A stretch of 64,000 nucleotides of DNA from Sulfurivirga caldicuralii (GCF_900141795.1 NZ_FSRE01000002.1:372001-436000), one strand, 5' to 3'; positions 27,412-38,850 are shown, counted from the first letter of the stretch. Numbers and translations are program-made. The notes: generated from the sequence alone by a model not told the origin.

Positions 27412-28200
27412 ATGGGATTTCTGCAAGGCAAGCGTGCGCTGATCGTCGGGGTCGCCAACAACAAATCCATCGCCTATGGCATCGCCAAGCAGATGCGGGA
27501 ACAGGGCGCGGAACTGGCTTTCACCTACCAGAGCGACTTCGCGGACAAGTTCGAGCCGCGCGTTCGCAAGATTGCAGAAGAACTGGGCTCCGACATTGTG
27601 CTGCCGCTGAATGTGCGCAATGATGACGAGATTGACGCCGTCTTTACCCAGCTGAAGGAACACTGGCCGGACGGGCTGGACATCATCGTCCACTCCGTCG
27701 CCTTTGCACCCCGCAGCGAGCTGGAAGGCCGCTTTATCGAAGCCTCTACCCGCGAAGGCTTCATGATTGCACACGATGTGAGCGCTTATTCATTCGTTGC
27801 ACTTGCCAAAGGCGGCTATGAAATGATGAAAGGCCGCAATGGCGCGCTCATTACCGTCTCTTACCTGGGGGCAGAACGCGCCGTGCCCAACTACAATGTC
27901 ATGGGGGTGGCGAAGGCTTCGCTGGAAGCCTGCGTGCGTTACCTTGCCGCGGATCTGGGCCAGGACGGTATCCGCGTAAACGCCGTATCCGCTGGTCCCA
28001 TCCGCACGCTGGCTGCATCGGGCATCAAGGATTTCCGCAACATGCTGGAAGAAGCGGCCAAGGCAACCCCGCTGCGCCGCAATGTCACCATTGAGGAGGT
28101 GGGCAATGCGGCCGCCTTCCTGTGTTCGGATCTGGCGTCCGGCATCACTGGCGAAATCACCTATGTGGATGGCGGCTATAACATCACCGCGTCCAAGTAA
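27412..28200 (+). CDS. fabI: enoyl-[acyl-carrier-protein] reductase (NADH)
   Basis: Last reductive step of each fatty-acid elongation cycle. The 262 residues begin [20 protein letters not shown] with the divergent SDR nucleotide motif; the catalytic Y-x6-K is in the segment [16 protein letters not shown] followed by VAK, at about 146-164. The length and motifs match E. coli FabI, the target of triclosan; the usual resistance position (G93 in E. coli) was not aligned. A strong AGAAGGAG lies upstream. A terminator follows the stop. Confidence 0.98.
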   Translation: MGFLQGKRALIVGVANNKSIAYGIAKQMREQGAELAFTYQSDFADKFEPRVRKIAEELGSDIVLPLNVRNDDEIDAVFTQLKEHWPDGLDIIVHSVAFAPRSELEGRFIEASTREGFMIAHDVSAYSFVALAKGGYEMMKGRNGALITVSYLGAERAVPNYNVMGVAKASLEACVRYLAADLGQDGIRVNAVSAGPIRTLAASGIKDFRNMLEEAAKATPLRRNVTIEEVGNAAAFLCSDLASGITGEITYVDGGYNITASK

Positions 28201-28220
28201 GCCGCTTCATCTCGTTTTCA

Positions 28221-28244
28221 AAGGCGCCATCCGGCGCCTTTTTT
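28221..28244 (+). terminator. terminator after fabI
   Basis: Perfect stem AAGGCGCC/GGCGCCTT with a 4-base loop followed by six T. Confidence 0.9.
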
Positions 28245-28269
28245 GCTCTAACAGAAGGAATCCCTTGCA

Positions 28270-29208
28270 ATGACGCCTACCACCGAAGAACGCCTTGTCA
28301 GTGCACTGGAAAAGTGGCTGAAGCAGGATCGTGCCAGCCGCCGCTGGCGCAATCTGCTGCTGTTCGCCATCAGTGCCTACATCGTGGTGCTGATCATTTT
28401 CATGATCAAGGGTGCCAACGAACTCAGCGTGGATGAGCTCGCGGACGGCAAGCCCTACGCAGCCGTGGTCCGCCTGACCGGCACCATCATGCCGGACAGT
28501 GACACCGCCAGCGCCAATGCCATCATGCCGCTGTTGCGCGAGGCCTTTCGCGACAAGCAGGCGAAGGCAGTCATCATAGAAGCCAATTCCCCCGGCGGTT
28601 CGCCGGTGCAGGCCGCACTGATAAACAATGAAATCACCCGCCTCAAGAAAAAGTACGACAAGCCGGTCTATGTCACGGTGCAGGACCTGTGCGCCTCCGG
28701 CTGCTATTATGCCGCGGTGGCTGCCGACAAAATCTACGCCAATGAAAACTCCATCGTCGGCTCCATTGGCGTCCGCCTGGATACGTTCGGCTTTGTGGGC
28801 CTGATGGACAAGCTGGGCATCGAAAACCGCTCCATGTATGCCGGCGAACACAAGGCTTTCATCAACCCCTTTGGCCCAAAGGATGATGAAGGCCGGGAAT
28901 ACTTCCGCCAGCACGTGCTGGAAAAGACACACCAGCAATTCATCGCCGCGGTGGAAAAGGGTCGTGGCGAACGCCTGCACAAGGGTGATCCCATGCTCTA
29001 TACCGGCATGGTCTGGCTGGGGCTTGAAGCGATTGAAAAGGGACTGATCGATGGGCTGGGCGACACGGGCTACGTGGCGCGTGAAGTGGTCAAGGTGGAG
29101 AAAACCCGGATTTACGAACCGCAGAAACCGCTTATTCAGCAGCTGATGAAGAACCTCGGCACTGAAAGCAGCCTAAAAAATCTGCTGCCCAAGCTATTGA
29201 TGCAATAA
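28270..29208 (+). CDS. sppA: S49-family signal peptide peptidase, SppA-like
   Basis: Membrane-bound serine protease that degrades cleaved signal peptides. It has 312 aa, the short single-domain form. A membrane helix is at about residues 25-45 (LLLFAISAYIVVLIIFMI). The catalytic domain carries IEANSPGGSP near 105 and the nucleophile in DLCASGCYYAAVAADKI at about residue 143, with the probable general-base lysine in GEHKAFINPFG near 195. The peptidase runs directly after the fabI terminator, with a short leader. A shared terminator separates it from the convergent acnB. Confidence 0.88.
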   Translation: MTPTTEERLVSALEKWLKQDRASRRWRNLLLFAISAYIVVLIIFMIKGANELSVDELADGKPYAAVVRLTGTIMPDSDTASANAIMPLLREAFRDKQAKAVIIEANSPGGSPVQAALINNEITRLKKKYDKPVYVTVQDLCASGCYYAAVAADKIYANENSIVGSIGVRLDTFGFVGLMDKLGIENRSMYAGEHKAFINPFGPKDDEGREYFRQHVLEKTHQQFIAAVEKGRGERLHKGDPMLYTGMVWLGLEAIEKGLIDGLGDTGYVAREVVKVEKTRIYEPQKPLIQQLMKNLGTESSLKNLLPKLLMQ

Positions 29209-29229
29209 CGATTTTTTCACGCGCTCAAT

Positions 29230-29260
29230 AAAAAAAAGCCACGCAATTGCGTGGCTTTTT
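29230..29260. terminator. bidirectional terminator between sppA and acnB
   Basis: Palindrome GCCACGC-AATT-GCGTGGC flanked by A and T runs on both sides, so it can end both convergent transcripts. Confidence 0.9.
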
Positions 29261-29297
29261 GCTTTTGGCGCTCCCGCGGAGCACCCCTTTCAAGCCA

Positions 29298-31904
29298 TCA
29301 GGCGCAGGCGTGCTGCTGACCGTAGGTCACCACCTGAATCTCGTCGATGGACTTGGGCTGGCACACCTTGTACTCGGGCAGTTCATCAAACTGCAGGTAG
29401 CGGTAGATCTCGCCCGCCATGGCATTGATGTCCTGCATGTACTGGTGATACTCCTCCACCGTGGGCAGACGGCCCAGAATGGCCGTAATCGCCGACAGCT
29501 CGGCCGATCCCAGGAAGACGTTTGCATCCTTGCCCATGCGGTTGGGGAAGTTGCGCGTCGAGGTGGACATGACAGTCGCGCCGTCCGCCACGCGCGCCTG
29601 GTTGCCCATACATAGGGAGCAGCCCGGCATTTCGGTACGCGCGCCCACGCGGCCGAAGATGGCGTAATAGCCCTCTTCGATGAGCTGGTGCTCGTCCATC
29701 TTGGTCGGCGGTGCGATCCACAGACGCACCGGCAGCTGGCCGTTGAACTTCTCCAGCACCTTGCCTGCGGCGCGGTAGTGGCCGATATTGGTCATACACG
29801 AGCCGATGAACACCTCATCGATGCTCGTATTCTGCACCTCGGACAGGGGCTTGATGTCGTCCGGATCGTTCGGGCATGCCAGCAGAGGCTCGGTGATCTC
29901 GTTCAGGTCGATTTCAATCACTTCGGCGTATTCGGCATCCTTGTCCGCTTCCAGCAGCTCCGGATTCTCGATCCACGCCTTCATGGCGTCGCGGCGGCGT
30001 GCCAGCGTGCGCGCATCCTGATAGCCGTTTTCGATCATCCAGTCGATCAGGGCGATATTGGACTTGAGAAACTCGATGATCGGCTCCTTGTTCAGCTTGA
30101 CGGTACAGCCGTTGGCGGAACGTTCCGCGGATGCGTCAGACAGCTCAAACGCCTGTTCAACGGTGAGGTTCTCCAGCCCTTCGATCTCCAGCACGCGGCC
30201 GTTGAAGACGTTTTTCTTGCCCTTCTTCTCAACGGTCAGCAGCCCTTTCTGAATGGCCACGTACGGAATGGCATTCACCAGGTCGCGCAGCGTAATGCCC
30301 GGCTGCATTTCGCCCTTGAAACGCACCAGCACGGATTCCGGCATGGTCAGCGGCATCACGCCCAGCGTAGCGGCAAACGCAACCAGTCCGGAGCCAGCCG
30401 GGAAGGAAATGCCGATGGGGAAACGGGTGTGGGAGTCACCGCCGGTGCCCACGGTGTCGGGCAGCAGCATACGATTCAGCCAGGAGTGGATGACGCCATC
30501 GCCCGGACGCAGCGATACACCGCCACGGCTGATAATGAAGTCCGGCAGCTCGTGCTGCAGCTTAACGTCCACCGGCTTAGGATAGGCTGCGGTGTGGCAG
30601 AAGGACTGCAGCACGAAGTCTGCGCTGAAGCCCAGACAGGCCAGCTCCTTCAGCTCGTCACGGGTCATGGCGCCAGTGGTGTCCTGTGAACCCACTGTGG
30701 TCATGTGCGGTTCGCAGTACATGCCGGGGCGCACGCCTTCGATACCGCATGCCTTGCCGACCATCTTCTGCGCCAGCGTATAGCCCTTGGTGGAGCCGGA
30801 TTCGTCACGGGGACGGATAAACACGTCAGACACATCCAGACCCATGTCGCGACGCGCTCGGTCGGTCAGGCCGCGACCGATAATCAGCGGAATACGCCCG
30901 CCGGCACGCACTTCGTCCGGCATGGTCACAGGCTTGAGCTCAAAGGTGCTGATCACCTCGCCCGCCTCGTTTTCGATCTTGCCTTCGTACGGATAGATGG
31001 TGATCACATCACCCATCTGCATCTTGGTGACATCGCACTCGATGGGCAGCGCACCGGAGTCTTCCGCGGTATTAAAGAAAATGGGGGCAATCTTTCCGCC
31101 CAGGATGACGCCACCCTGACGCTTGTTGGGCACATAGGGAATGTCTTTGCCAAAATGCCACATGATGGAGTTCATGGCAGACTTGCGCGAGGAGCCGGTA
31201 CCCACCACGTCCCCCACAAAGGCGACCGGATGGCCCTTGGCCTTCATTTCGGCAATTTTCTCTTCCACGTCCGGCATCTTGGCCCTGAGCATTTCCTTGG
31301 CGTGCAGCGGAATATCCGGGCGTGACCACGCAGCCGGTGCAGGAGAGAGATCATCCGTATTGGTTTCGCCATCCACCTTGAAGACGGTCACGGTGAGCTT
31401 CTCGGGCAGCGGATCCTTGTTCTTGAACCATTCCGCATCAGCCCAGCGCTGCATTACTTCCTGCGCACGGGCGTTGCCCTGATCAGCCTTCTGCTTCACA
31501 TCGTGATATGCGTCGTACACCAGCAGCGTCTTGCCGAGGGCATTGACCGCTTCCTCTGCAACCGCTTCGTTGTCGCTGTCCAGCAGTTCGATCAGCGGCT
31601 GAACGTTATAGCCACCCAGCATGGTGCCCAACAGGAAGGTGGCCCGTTCCGGCGTGATCAGCGGGGTGCTGACATTGCCCTTGGCCACGTCCGCCAAAAA
31701 AGCCGCCTTGACGTAGGAAGCTTCGTCCACACCCGGGGGCACGCGATTTTCCAGCAGATCGATCAAAAAGGCCTCCTCGCCGGCGGGCGGGTTCTTGATC
31801 AATTCCACCAGCTGCGCGGTCTGCTCCGCATTCAGGGGCAAGGGGGGCAGCCCCTCTTTTGCGCGCTCTTCCACGTGTTGACGATAGGCTTGCAGAAACG
31901 ACAT
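29298..31904 (-). CDS. acnB: bifunctional aconitate hydratase 2 / 2-methylisocitrate dehydratase
   Basis: [4Fe-4S] enzyme of the TCA cycle (citrate to isocitrate). The 868 residues start [18 protein letters not shown] at the ATG at 31904, behind AAGGAG; an extension to 31949 would run into the palindrome. AcnB-type order is visible: N-terminal HEAT-like domain (about 1-160), swivel domain (160-380), then the cluster-bearing core with [11 protein letters not shown] near 500 and C-residues in [13 protein letters not shown] and [12 protein letters not shown] near 700-770. Length equals E. coli AcnB (865). Confidence 0.98.
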   Translation of the reverse strand: MSFLQAYRQHVEERAKEGLPPLPLNAEQTAQLVELIKNPPAGEEAFLIDLLENRVPPGVDEASYVKAAFLADVAKGNVSTPLITPERATFLLGTMLGGYNVQPLIELLDSDNEAVAEEAVNALGKTLLVYDAYHDVKQKADQGNARAQEVMQRWADAEWFKNKDPLPEKLTVTVFKVDGETNTDDLSPAPAAWSRPDIPLHAKEMLRAKMPDVEEKIAEMKAKGHPVAFVGDVVGTGSSRKSAMNSIMWHFGKDIPYVPNKRQGGVILGGKIAPIFFNTAEDSGALPIECDVTKMQMGDVITIYPYEGKIENEAGEVISTFELKPVTMPDEVRAGGRIPLIIGRGLTDRARRDMGLDVSDVFIRPRDESGSTKGYTLAQKMVGKACGIEGVRPGMYCEPHMTTVGSQDTTGAMTRDELKELACLGFSADFVLQSFCHTAAYPKPVDVKLQHELPDFIISRGGVSLRPGDGVIHSWLNRMLLPDTVGTGGDSHTRFPIGISFPAGSGLVAFAATLGVMPLTMPESVLVRFKGEMQPGITLRDLVNAIPYVAIQKGLLTVEKKGKKNVFNGRVLEIEGLENLTVEQAFELSDASAERSANGCTVKLNKEPIIEFLKSNIALIDWMIENGYQDARTLARRRDAMKAWIENPELLEADKDAEYAEVIEIDLNEITEPLLACPNDPDDIKPLSEVQNTSIDEVFIGSCMTNIGHYRAAGKVLEKFNGQLPVRLWIAPPTKMDEHQLIEEGYYAIFGRVGARTEMPGCSLCMGNQARVADGATVMSTSTRNFPNRMGKDANVFLGSAELSAITAILGRLPTVEEYHQYMQDINAMAGEIYRYLQFDELPEYKVCQPKSIDEIQVVTYGQQHACA

Positions 31905-31936
31905 GGCGACTCCTTGTCTGAATAAAGATATGTTCG

Positions 31937-32006
31937 GGCACCTCCGCAAAACCCTTGAACCAGAATCGCCACTGTCGCGACCGTTCAGGGGTTTTGCGGA
32001 GGTGCC
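31937..32006. repeat. 70-bp palindromic element between acnB and purB
   Basis: Two 24-base arms (31937-31960 and 31983-32006), complementary at 23 of 24 positions, with the odd pair a G-T wobble, separated by 22 bases. Each arm contains TTTTGCGG pointing outwards. A related, degenerate copy lies at 18911-18970 upstream of ubiG. No transposase or target duplication is visible. Confidence 0.85.
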
Positions 32007-32018
32007 TTTAGACCCGGT

Positions 32019-33457
<1,439 letters not shown>

Positions 33458-33465
33458 GAGGTTGT

Positions 33466-33666
33466 ATGAACACCATCCAGCGTATTACCCAGGAAGTGCA
33501 GAATATGCCAGAAGAGCTGGCAAAGGAAGTGCTCGACTTCATTGAGTACCTGGAGTTCAAGTATCAACTTCGCACGCCAGAAGTGGAATCGCTGAAACAG
33601 GCACAACTGCCCATTATGGAAAAAATCTGGGACAACCCCGACAATGAGGTGTGGGATGCCTTGTGA
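33466..33666 (+). CDS. DUF2281-type antitoxin
   Basis: A 66-aa protein: MNTIQRITQEVQNMPEELAK followed by EVLDFIEYLEFK, the usual DUF2281 start, in which short helices precede a toxin-binding tail. Such proteins are antitoxins of PemK/MazF- or VapC-like toxins. It has a GGAGG site 6 bases before the ATG. It overlaps the next gene by 11 bases, the usual antitoxin-first arrangement. No strong DNA-binding motif is visible. The pair appears intact. Confidence 0.75.
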   Translation: MNTIQRITQEVQNMPEELAKEVLDFIEYLEFKYQLRTPEVESLKQAQLPIMEKIWDNPDNEVWDAL

Positions 33667-33991
33667 AAAGGGGGACATTGTTCTGACTCCCTTTCCCTTT
33701 TCCGATCTAGCCACTATGAAAAAGTGGCCGGTTCTACTATTGACGCCCCAGGATCGACACGGCGATGTGATTGCCATGGCAATCACATCGCAGGTTCAAA
33801 ACATTAATGCCTACCCAATAGATGAGTCTGACCTTGCTGAAGGCAAACTGCCGAAACAAAGACACCTGCGGACGGATAAGTTATTCACCTTATCCGCATC
33901 ACTCATCATCAAGAAGATAGCAACCTTAAAGCCGGATATTCACAGACGTGTCATTCAGCAAACCTGTCACCTACTGGATAACGAAACCTGA
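33656..33991 (+). CDS. MazF/PemK-family toxin (mRNA endonuclease)
   Basis: A 111-aa protein starting MPCEKGDIVLTPFPFSDLAT, the standard MazF/PemK opening (G-D-I-V, P-F-P-F-S-D), followed by KWPVLLLTPQDRHGDVIAMAI and LRTDKLFTLSASLIIKKI. In this superfamily the toxin is an mRNA interferase. The ATG at 33656 lies inside the antitoxin end; a few upstream in-frame codons are not needed. The stop shares its last base with the roxA start, so toxin and roxA may be translationally coupled. Confidence 0.8.
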   Translation: MPCEKGDIVLTPFPFSDLATMKKWPVLLLTPQDRHGDVIAMAITSQVQNINAYPIDESDLAEGKLPKQRHLRTDKLFTLSASLIIKKIATLKPDIHRRVIQQTCHLLDNET

Positions 33992-35142
33992 TGCCCTATA
34001 AATTCAACTGGACCGACCTCACCCTCGAGCAGTTTTTTCGTGAATACTGGAACCGGAAACCTTGCCTGATTCGTAGCGCCCTGCCCGACGACTTTGACGG
34101 CATCACCCCGGAAGAACTGGCGGGGCTGGCGCTAGAAGAGCAGGTGGAAAGCCGCATTGTGATTCAGAGCGGCGAACAGGATTACACCCTGAAAAACGGT
34201 CCTTTCCACGAGGACGATTTCGCCGCCCTGCCACAGCGTGACTGGACGCTGCTGGTACAGGGGGTGGATCGACTGGTGCCGTCCGTGCAGAAGCTGCTTA
34301 CCGCCTTTGACTTCATTCCCTACTGGCGCCTAGACGACATCATGATCAGCTATGCCGTCACAGGCGGCAATGTAGGCCCCCACTTCGATCATTACCACGT
34401 GTTTCTGTACCAGGTGGCCGGTACGCGTCGCTGGACGCTCACCAATCAACACTGCACGCTGGACAACTATCTTGAAAACGTACCGCTGCGCCTGATGCGC
34501 GAATTTCCGATCATGCTGGACTGGATAGTCGAGCCGGGCGATGTGCTCTACATTCCGCCCTTGTGGGGCCACCATGGTGTTGCGTTGGATGACGACTGCA
34601 TGACCGCTTCCATTGGGTACCGTAGCCTGCGCGCTCGCGAAATCGCCGAAGCGCTGGCAGACTGGCTGGCAGAAAATCCGGCAGGTAATACCCTGTTTGC
34701 CGACCCCGACTATACGGGCACACCTCCCGGCGAAATTCCCGAACGCGTGCATGCGCCGATTCTGTCTGCGCTTGCGCCCGCACTGAGCAGCCCGGGGCTG
34801 GATGAAGCCTGGGCACAGCTGGTGACACTACCTGATCAGGCTGCCGCCGAGCTCCTGCCGGAGCCGCTGGACCCGCCCCTGTCGCTGGAGATGCTGCCGG
34901 AGAAGCTGCAGTCTTCACCCGTCTGGCTGCGGGATTCCGTGACGCGCATGGCGCTGACGCCGCAGGGCACCCTCTTTATCAACGGCATGGCGTGGGAGAC
35001 AGCGGCATCTGCAGCCTTCAAGCGCATACTGGCCAATTCCATCCTGTATGAAGAGCTGGAAGCGGTGCTGACCAATCCGCAGGATGCTCAGGCCCTGCTG
35101 CATGCCATCAATCAACAATGGATTGTTCCCGATGAACCGTAA
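33991..35142 (+). CDS. roxA: ribosomal oxygenase RoxA (YcfD-like cupin 4/JmjC)
   Basis: Fe(II)/2-oxoglutarate oxygenase; in E. coli YcfD hydroxylates an arginine of ribosomal protein L16. The 383 residues contain the JmjC iron triad: H-x-D in VGPHFDHYHVF at about 129-131 and the distal histidine in PPLWGHHGVALDD near 190. A C-terminal dimerisation and winged-helix region follows, as in YcfD. Gene position after purB, interrupted by the toxin-antitoxin pair, fits the family. The ribosomal substrate is inferred from the family. Confidence 0.88.
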   Translation: MPYKFNWTDLTLEQFFREYWNRKPCLIRSALPDDFDGITPEELAGLALEEQVESRIVIQSGEQDYTLKNGPFHEDDFAALPQRDWTLLVQGVDRLVPSVQKLLTAFDFIPYWRLDDIMISYAVTGGNVGPHFDHYHVFLYQVAGTRRWTLTNQHCTLDNYLENVPLRLMREFPIMLDWIVEPGDVLYIPPLWGHHGVALDDDCMTASIGYRSLRAREIAEALADWLAENPAGNTLFADPDYTGTPPGEIPERVHAPILSALAPALSSPGLDEAWAQLVTLPDQAAAELLPEPLDPPLSLEMLPEKLQSSPVWLRDSVTRMALTPQGTLFINGMAWETAASAAFKRILANSILYEELEAVLTNPQDAQALLHAINQQWIVPDEP

Positions 35143-35485
35143 ACAGACGCAACCCCTTTCCATCACGCTGCTGCGCAGCGAGCCGCTCGATGGCGCGGCA
35201 CTTGCCGAAGCGTTGGACACGTCCGGACTGCTGTTTCCGCTGCTGCAGGCCGGCATGGTCAACGGCTATTTTGCCGACAAGACCAGCGCGCACGTGATGC
35301 CTTTGCGCTGCGAGGAAGACGAAAGCGGCTTTACGCTGCGACTGGATATTCAATTTCAGAGTCAGATGGCGGGCTGCGCCTGCGATGACGACCCTACCCC
35401 GCAACAGGCGCTGACAGAATTCATGCGCTGCACGCTCACCTTCAACCGTGAGGGTTGGCTGGAGACGGCGGCCATCAAGGATTAA
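35132..35485 (+). CDS. hypothetical protein
   Basis: 117 aa; I do not recognise it. It overlaps the end of roxA by 11 bases (ATG at 35132), so it is likely cotranslated. The sequence is soluble and slightly acidic, with a central SAHVMPLRCEEDESGFTLRLDI stretch split by an EEDE cluster, and a C-rich GCACDD near residue 85. No signal peptide or membrane helix is seen. Codon use looks like its neighbours. It could be a small partner of RoxA, which is only a guess from position. Confidence 0.65.
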   Translation: MNRKQTQPLSITLLRSEPLDGAALAEALDTSGLLFPLLQAGMVNGYFADKTSAHVMPLRCEEDESGFTLRLDIQFQSQMAGCACDDDPTPQQALTEFMRCTLTFNREGWLETAAIKD

Positions 35486-35548
35486 GCCATTAACAGGCTT
35501 TCAGCGCAACACTGGCGCGCCTGAAAAGCGCACCGGAACGCTTTCCAC

Positions 35549-35785
35549 ATGCCCTGTTTCATCGCCTGCTTGATATGGGCACTGGGTCAGGGCCAGCTCA
35601 CACGTGCCGAAGCATGGAGCCTGATGGAACGCCGTTGGGTGCACGCAAGCCAGCATGCGCCAGGTCTGCGCCGCCGCAGGGAAGCCAGGTTGTTGCTGGC
35701 GGTTGTCAGAGATGATCGCGACACCGCAGAACGGCTGCGCTGGCTGCTGAACAAACTGGACCAAACCGGCCTGGATACTGGCTGA
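35549..35785 (+). CDS. small hypothetical protein
   Basis: 78 aa, unknown. It starts MPCFIACLIWALGQGQLT and then is helical and very basic (LRRRREARLLLAVVRDD), ending LLNKLDQTGLDTG. There is no clear ribosome binding site, so it is only a probable gene. The stop lies two bases before copy 3 of the G-rich repeat. The competing minus-strand frame is less protein-like. Confidence 0.4.
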   Translation: MPCFIACLIWALGQGQLTRAEAWSLMERRWVHASQHAPGLRRRREARLLLAVVRDDRDTAERLRWLLNKLDQTGLDTG

Positions 35786-35787
35786 CA

Positions 35788-35815
35788 GGGGGGGTCCCCC
35801 ACTTTTTTCACGGCA
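35788..35815 (+). repeat. G-rich short interspersed repeat, copy 3
   Basis: GGGGGTCCCCCACTTTTT at 35790-35807, one base different from the other cores, with two extra leading G and a TCACGGCAC continuation like copy 1. It lies between the stop of the small hypothetical gene and the terminator of the M16 protease. Confidence 0.75.
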
Positions 35816-35816
35816 C

Positions 35817-35850
35817 AAAAAAAACCGCAGCCGGAAAGGCTACGGTTTTT
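35817..35850 (-). terminator. terminator of the M16 protease gene
   Basis: Stem AAAACCG(C/T)AGCC/GGCTACGGTTTT with a 5-base loop, with A and T runs on both sides. It serves the minus-strand protease and may also stop plus-strand readthrough. Confidence 0.85.
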
Positions 35851-35877
35851 ACGCAGAAAACTCGCAATTACAGCCAA

Positions 35878-38799
35878 TTACAGCGTAATCAGCTCAAATC
35901 CGGCTTCTTCCAGGGTTTCACGGGTTCCGCTGTGGGTAATCACCGCACGGGATGCCCTGGACACATCCAGATAACGCTCGGCCACACTGCGAATCTGCGC
36001 CAGATCCGCGCCCAGAATGGTATCACGAATGCGCTGGCGCACCTCGGGCGTGTAGCCATACAGCAGCTGATAGAACGCTTTCTTTGCCTCACCGGCCGGC
36101 GAACCCGGCTTGTCCATGGCGGCAATCACATTCAGAATCGCTTCTTCAACATGCTGTTCGGTGGCGTCCTTGCTCATCACCCAGTCGAGCGATGCCTCAA
36201 AGTCCGCAAAGGTTTCCAGCAGGCGCGGATCGCGATAGGAATAGAACACCAGCGCACCGGCGCCTGCGTTGTATGTGGCGCCACCGCCGTAGGCACCGCC
36301 CTGCTCACGGATGCGGGTATGCAGGAAGCCGTTGCGCAGCATGTGCGCCAACAGCTGCAGCAGGGGGGCATCTTCGTGCCCAGGCATCACGGCCGGAAAG
36401 GCTTCGGCACAGAAATTAACCTGGGTACTGGTCACCCACGCCTGCTGGACGGCCCGCGCCGAGGCAGACAGTTGCAGATCGTTTTCTTCGATCGGCCCCT
36501 GCTGGAACGGCTGCCACTTTTCGGCCATGGACTGTTTTGCCTGCGGCAGGCCCTGCGCATCCGCCACCAGCAGTGCCTGCTTGGGTGCCTTGATCAGCTG
36601 CTGCTGGATGCCTTCCAGCGTTTCGCTCAGGGATTTGACGGCCGCATCGTTCTGCTTGAGACGATCATCCAGCTGCTTGAGGGTCTGAATACCGCGCAGA
36701 CCACCGCGTTCGAAGGCCCAGCGACTGGCTGGCGTGAATTCCTGAACCGCCGCACCCATGGCATAGCTGTGGCCAGCGCGGGTGACACCGCGCTCGGCTG
36801 AAACCCGCATCTGACTGACCAGATCCCTGATGCGGCTGTATTCGTCAAAGCGCGGCACCAGCAGCGTCTCTTCCATCAGCTGAGCCAGAGGCGCATGGTT
36901 GCGGTTCAGTGCCTTGCCGGAGAGAATGAAATGACCGTGAACCCGACGGGGGTCCCGCAAATCCTCGCGCACCTGCGAGCGCGCACTCAACCCGCCGGTG
37001 ACAGCCGCCTGCAATGCCTGTGTTTCCAGGTAGTCGCGATCTGCCGAACCTACCTCGGTGAGGGCGACGTTAAACACCGGCAGTGCCTGCTGCGCGGCCT
37101 CATCGAGCATGGGCAGATCCAGTATCAGACTCTCATAGACGATGCCGTTGGTGCCACGCTCATACTGGGTCAGCGGCAGGTCTGCGAGCGTATCCCGCTC
37201 CCCGTGAATCACCTTGACTGCACGCTCAATGTCTTCCTTGGTGACCTTGGGCAGAAGATCCGGGTCGTCCTCCTGCGCCTGGCGCATCTGCAGCGCTTCG
37301 GCCTGAACGACGATGGCATTCTTTTCCTCTGCGCTCATGGCGACCTTCAGCGCAACCAGTTCCGCCGCCTCTTCCGCTTCCTCGCGGGCACGCTGCTCAG
37401 GGTCGGGCGTCATCACCACACGCACCTTGTGAGGATTGTTAACCAGCCAGCGTTCGATCCAGCCTGGAATGAAGTGAGGATCGGCAATCCTTTCGCGCAG
37501 TGTTGCCAAAGCCGGCTCGAGATCCAGCAGTTTTACCAAGTCACCACCGTGCAGAGGGGCAGCCATGCTGGCGAGCATGAGCTGCAAACCGTACGGATAG
37601 GTATCGCCAGTAATCTCCCGCTGGGCCAGTTCCATCTGGTGCAGCATGGCTTCCACCATGTCACGATCCACGCCATGTTCGACGATGGCCTTGAGCACAC
37701 CATCAATCAGGGCCTCAATGGCATCGGCATGCACCGCTTCGGAACCTTCAACACCGGCCACGAACGCCATTTCCCGGGTACCGTCCTCCAGACCGCACAG
37801 GGGCGATGGGGCCGCCGCCAGGTCCGTCTCCTCCAGCGCCTTGCGTAGCGGTGATGCAGAGTTGTCCAGTAACACCATGGTGACCAGATTGGCTGTGAGT
37901 ACTTCCATGGGATCACGGTTTTCGCCCAGCAGCCAGCCGATGACGATATGCGTCTTGTTCTGCAGGTCCTGCTCTTCCAGCGCATAAGTGGTCTGAGTGC
38001 GCACCGGCGCAATGTATCGCTTCTCACGGCCAACCCGCTTGACCGGTACCGTATCGTTGAAACGGTGCAGCGCGAGGGTTTCAAAGTTGGCGTGATGCTC
38101 GACAGCCGGAATATCTCCGTAGGTAAAGAAGATGCTGTTGCTCGGATGGTAGTGATCGCGATGAAACTCCACCAACTGCTTGTGCGTAAGCTTTGGAATC
38201 TCTCTGGGATCGCCGCCGCTGTTGTAGTGATAGGTCGTTGTGGGGTACAGGGCACTGGACAGCGCCTGCCACAGTGTGGCCGTTGGCGAACTCATGGCGC
38301 CCTTCATCTCGTTATACACAACGCCCTTGCGCACCAGCTCACCATCCGGATCATTCCAGGGTTCGAACTCAAGACGGTGGCCTTCCTGGGCAAAATCAAG
38401 CGGATGCAGATTCGGAAAAAAGGCTGCATCCAGATAAACTTGCAGCAAGTTCTGAAAGTCCTTTCTGTTTTCTGTCGCAAACGGATAAGCCGTCCAGTCG
38501 CTGCTGGTAAAGGCGTTCATGAAGGAGTTGAGCGAGCGGCGGATCATCATGAAGAACGGATCGCGCACGGGGTATTTTTCCGAACCGCACAAGACGGTAT
38601 GTTCAAGAATATGTGCCACTCCCGTGCTGTCCATGGGCAGGGTGCGAAATGCCACCATGAACACATTCTGCGGATCATCGTTGCTGAGATGGAAATGCGG
38701 CGCACCGGTTTTTCTATGGCGGTAGTGCTCGACAGTCAGGTTAAGCGCGTCGATATGATGTGACCCAATGACTTCAAACGCTGGATGTGTGCTGCTCAT
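35878..38799 (-). CDS. M16C-family zinc metalloprotease, PreP/insulinase-like
   Basis: Large pitrilysin-type peptidase (973 aa), similar to presequence protease, which degrades short unstructured peptides in a closed chamber. The inverted zinc motif HxxEH is in VAHILEHTVLCGS at about residues 63-67 of the first M16 domain. The downstream glutamate is in the EGHRLEFE or KGAMSSP region. Two N-terminal domains, a coiled linker (about 480-530) and two C-terminal domains with GGAYGGGATYN near 830 fit PreP. There is no signal peptide, so it is cytosolic. Confidence 0.9.
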   Translation of the reverse strand: MSSTHPAFEVIGSHHIDALNLTVEHYRHRKTGAPHFHLSNDDPQNVFMVAFRTLPMDSTGVAHILEHTVLCGSEKYPVRDPFFMMIRRSLNSFMNAFTSSDWTAYPFATENRKDFQNLLQVYLDAAFFPNLHPLDFAQEGHRLEFEPWNDPDGELVRKGVVYNEMKGAMSSPTATLWQALSSALYPTTTYHYNSGGDPREIPKLTHKQLVEFHRDHYHPSNSIFFTYGDIPAVEHHANFETLALHRFNDTVPVKRVGREKRYIAPVRTQTTYALEEQDLQNKTHIVIGWLLGENRDPMEVLTANLVTMVLLDNSASPLRKALEETDLAAAPSPLCGLEDGTREMAFVAGVEGSEAVHADAIEALIDGVLKAIVEHGVDRDMVEAMLHQMELAQREITGDTYPYGLQLMLASMAAPLHGGDLVKLLDLEPALATLRERIADPHFIPGWIERWLVNNPHKVRVVMTPDPEQRAREEAEEAAELVALKVAMSAEEKNAIVVQAEALQMRQAQEDDPDLLPKVTKEDIERAVKVIHGERDTLADLPLTQYERGTNGIVYESLILDLPMLDEAAQQALPVFNVALTEVGSADRDYLETQALQAAVTGGLSARSQVREDLRDPRRVHGHFILSGKALNRNHAPLAQLMEETLLVPRFDEYSRIRDLVSQMRVSAERGVTRAGHSYAMGAAVQEFTPASRWAFERGGLRGIQTLKQLDDRLKQNDAAVKSLSETLEGIQQQLIKAPKQALLVADAQGLPQAKQSMAEKWQPFQQGPIEENDLQLSASARAVQQAWVTSTQVNFCAEAFPAVMPGHEDAPLLQLLAHMLRNGFLHTRIREQGGAYGGGATYNAGAGALVFYSYRDPRLLETFADFEASLDWVMSKDATEQHVEEAILNVIAAMDKPGSPAGEAKKAFYQLLYGYTPEVRQRIRDTILGADLAQIRSVAERYLDVSRASRAVITHSGTRETLEEAGFELITL

Positions 38800-38850
38800 A
38801 ATTTCCCGTTTAATTGCTGTTGTCCTTGAACATGGAACAATGCCTTGCTT

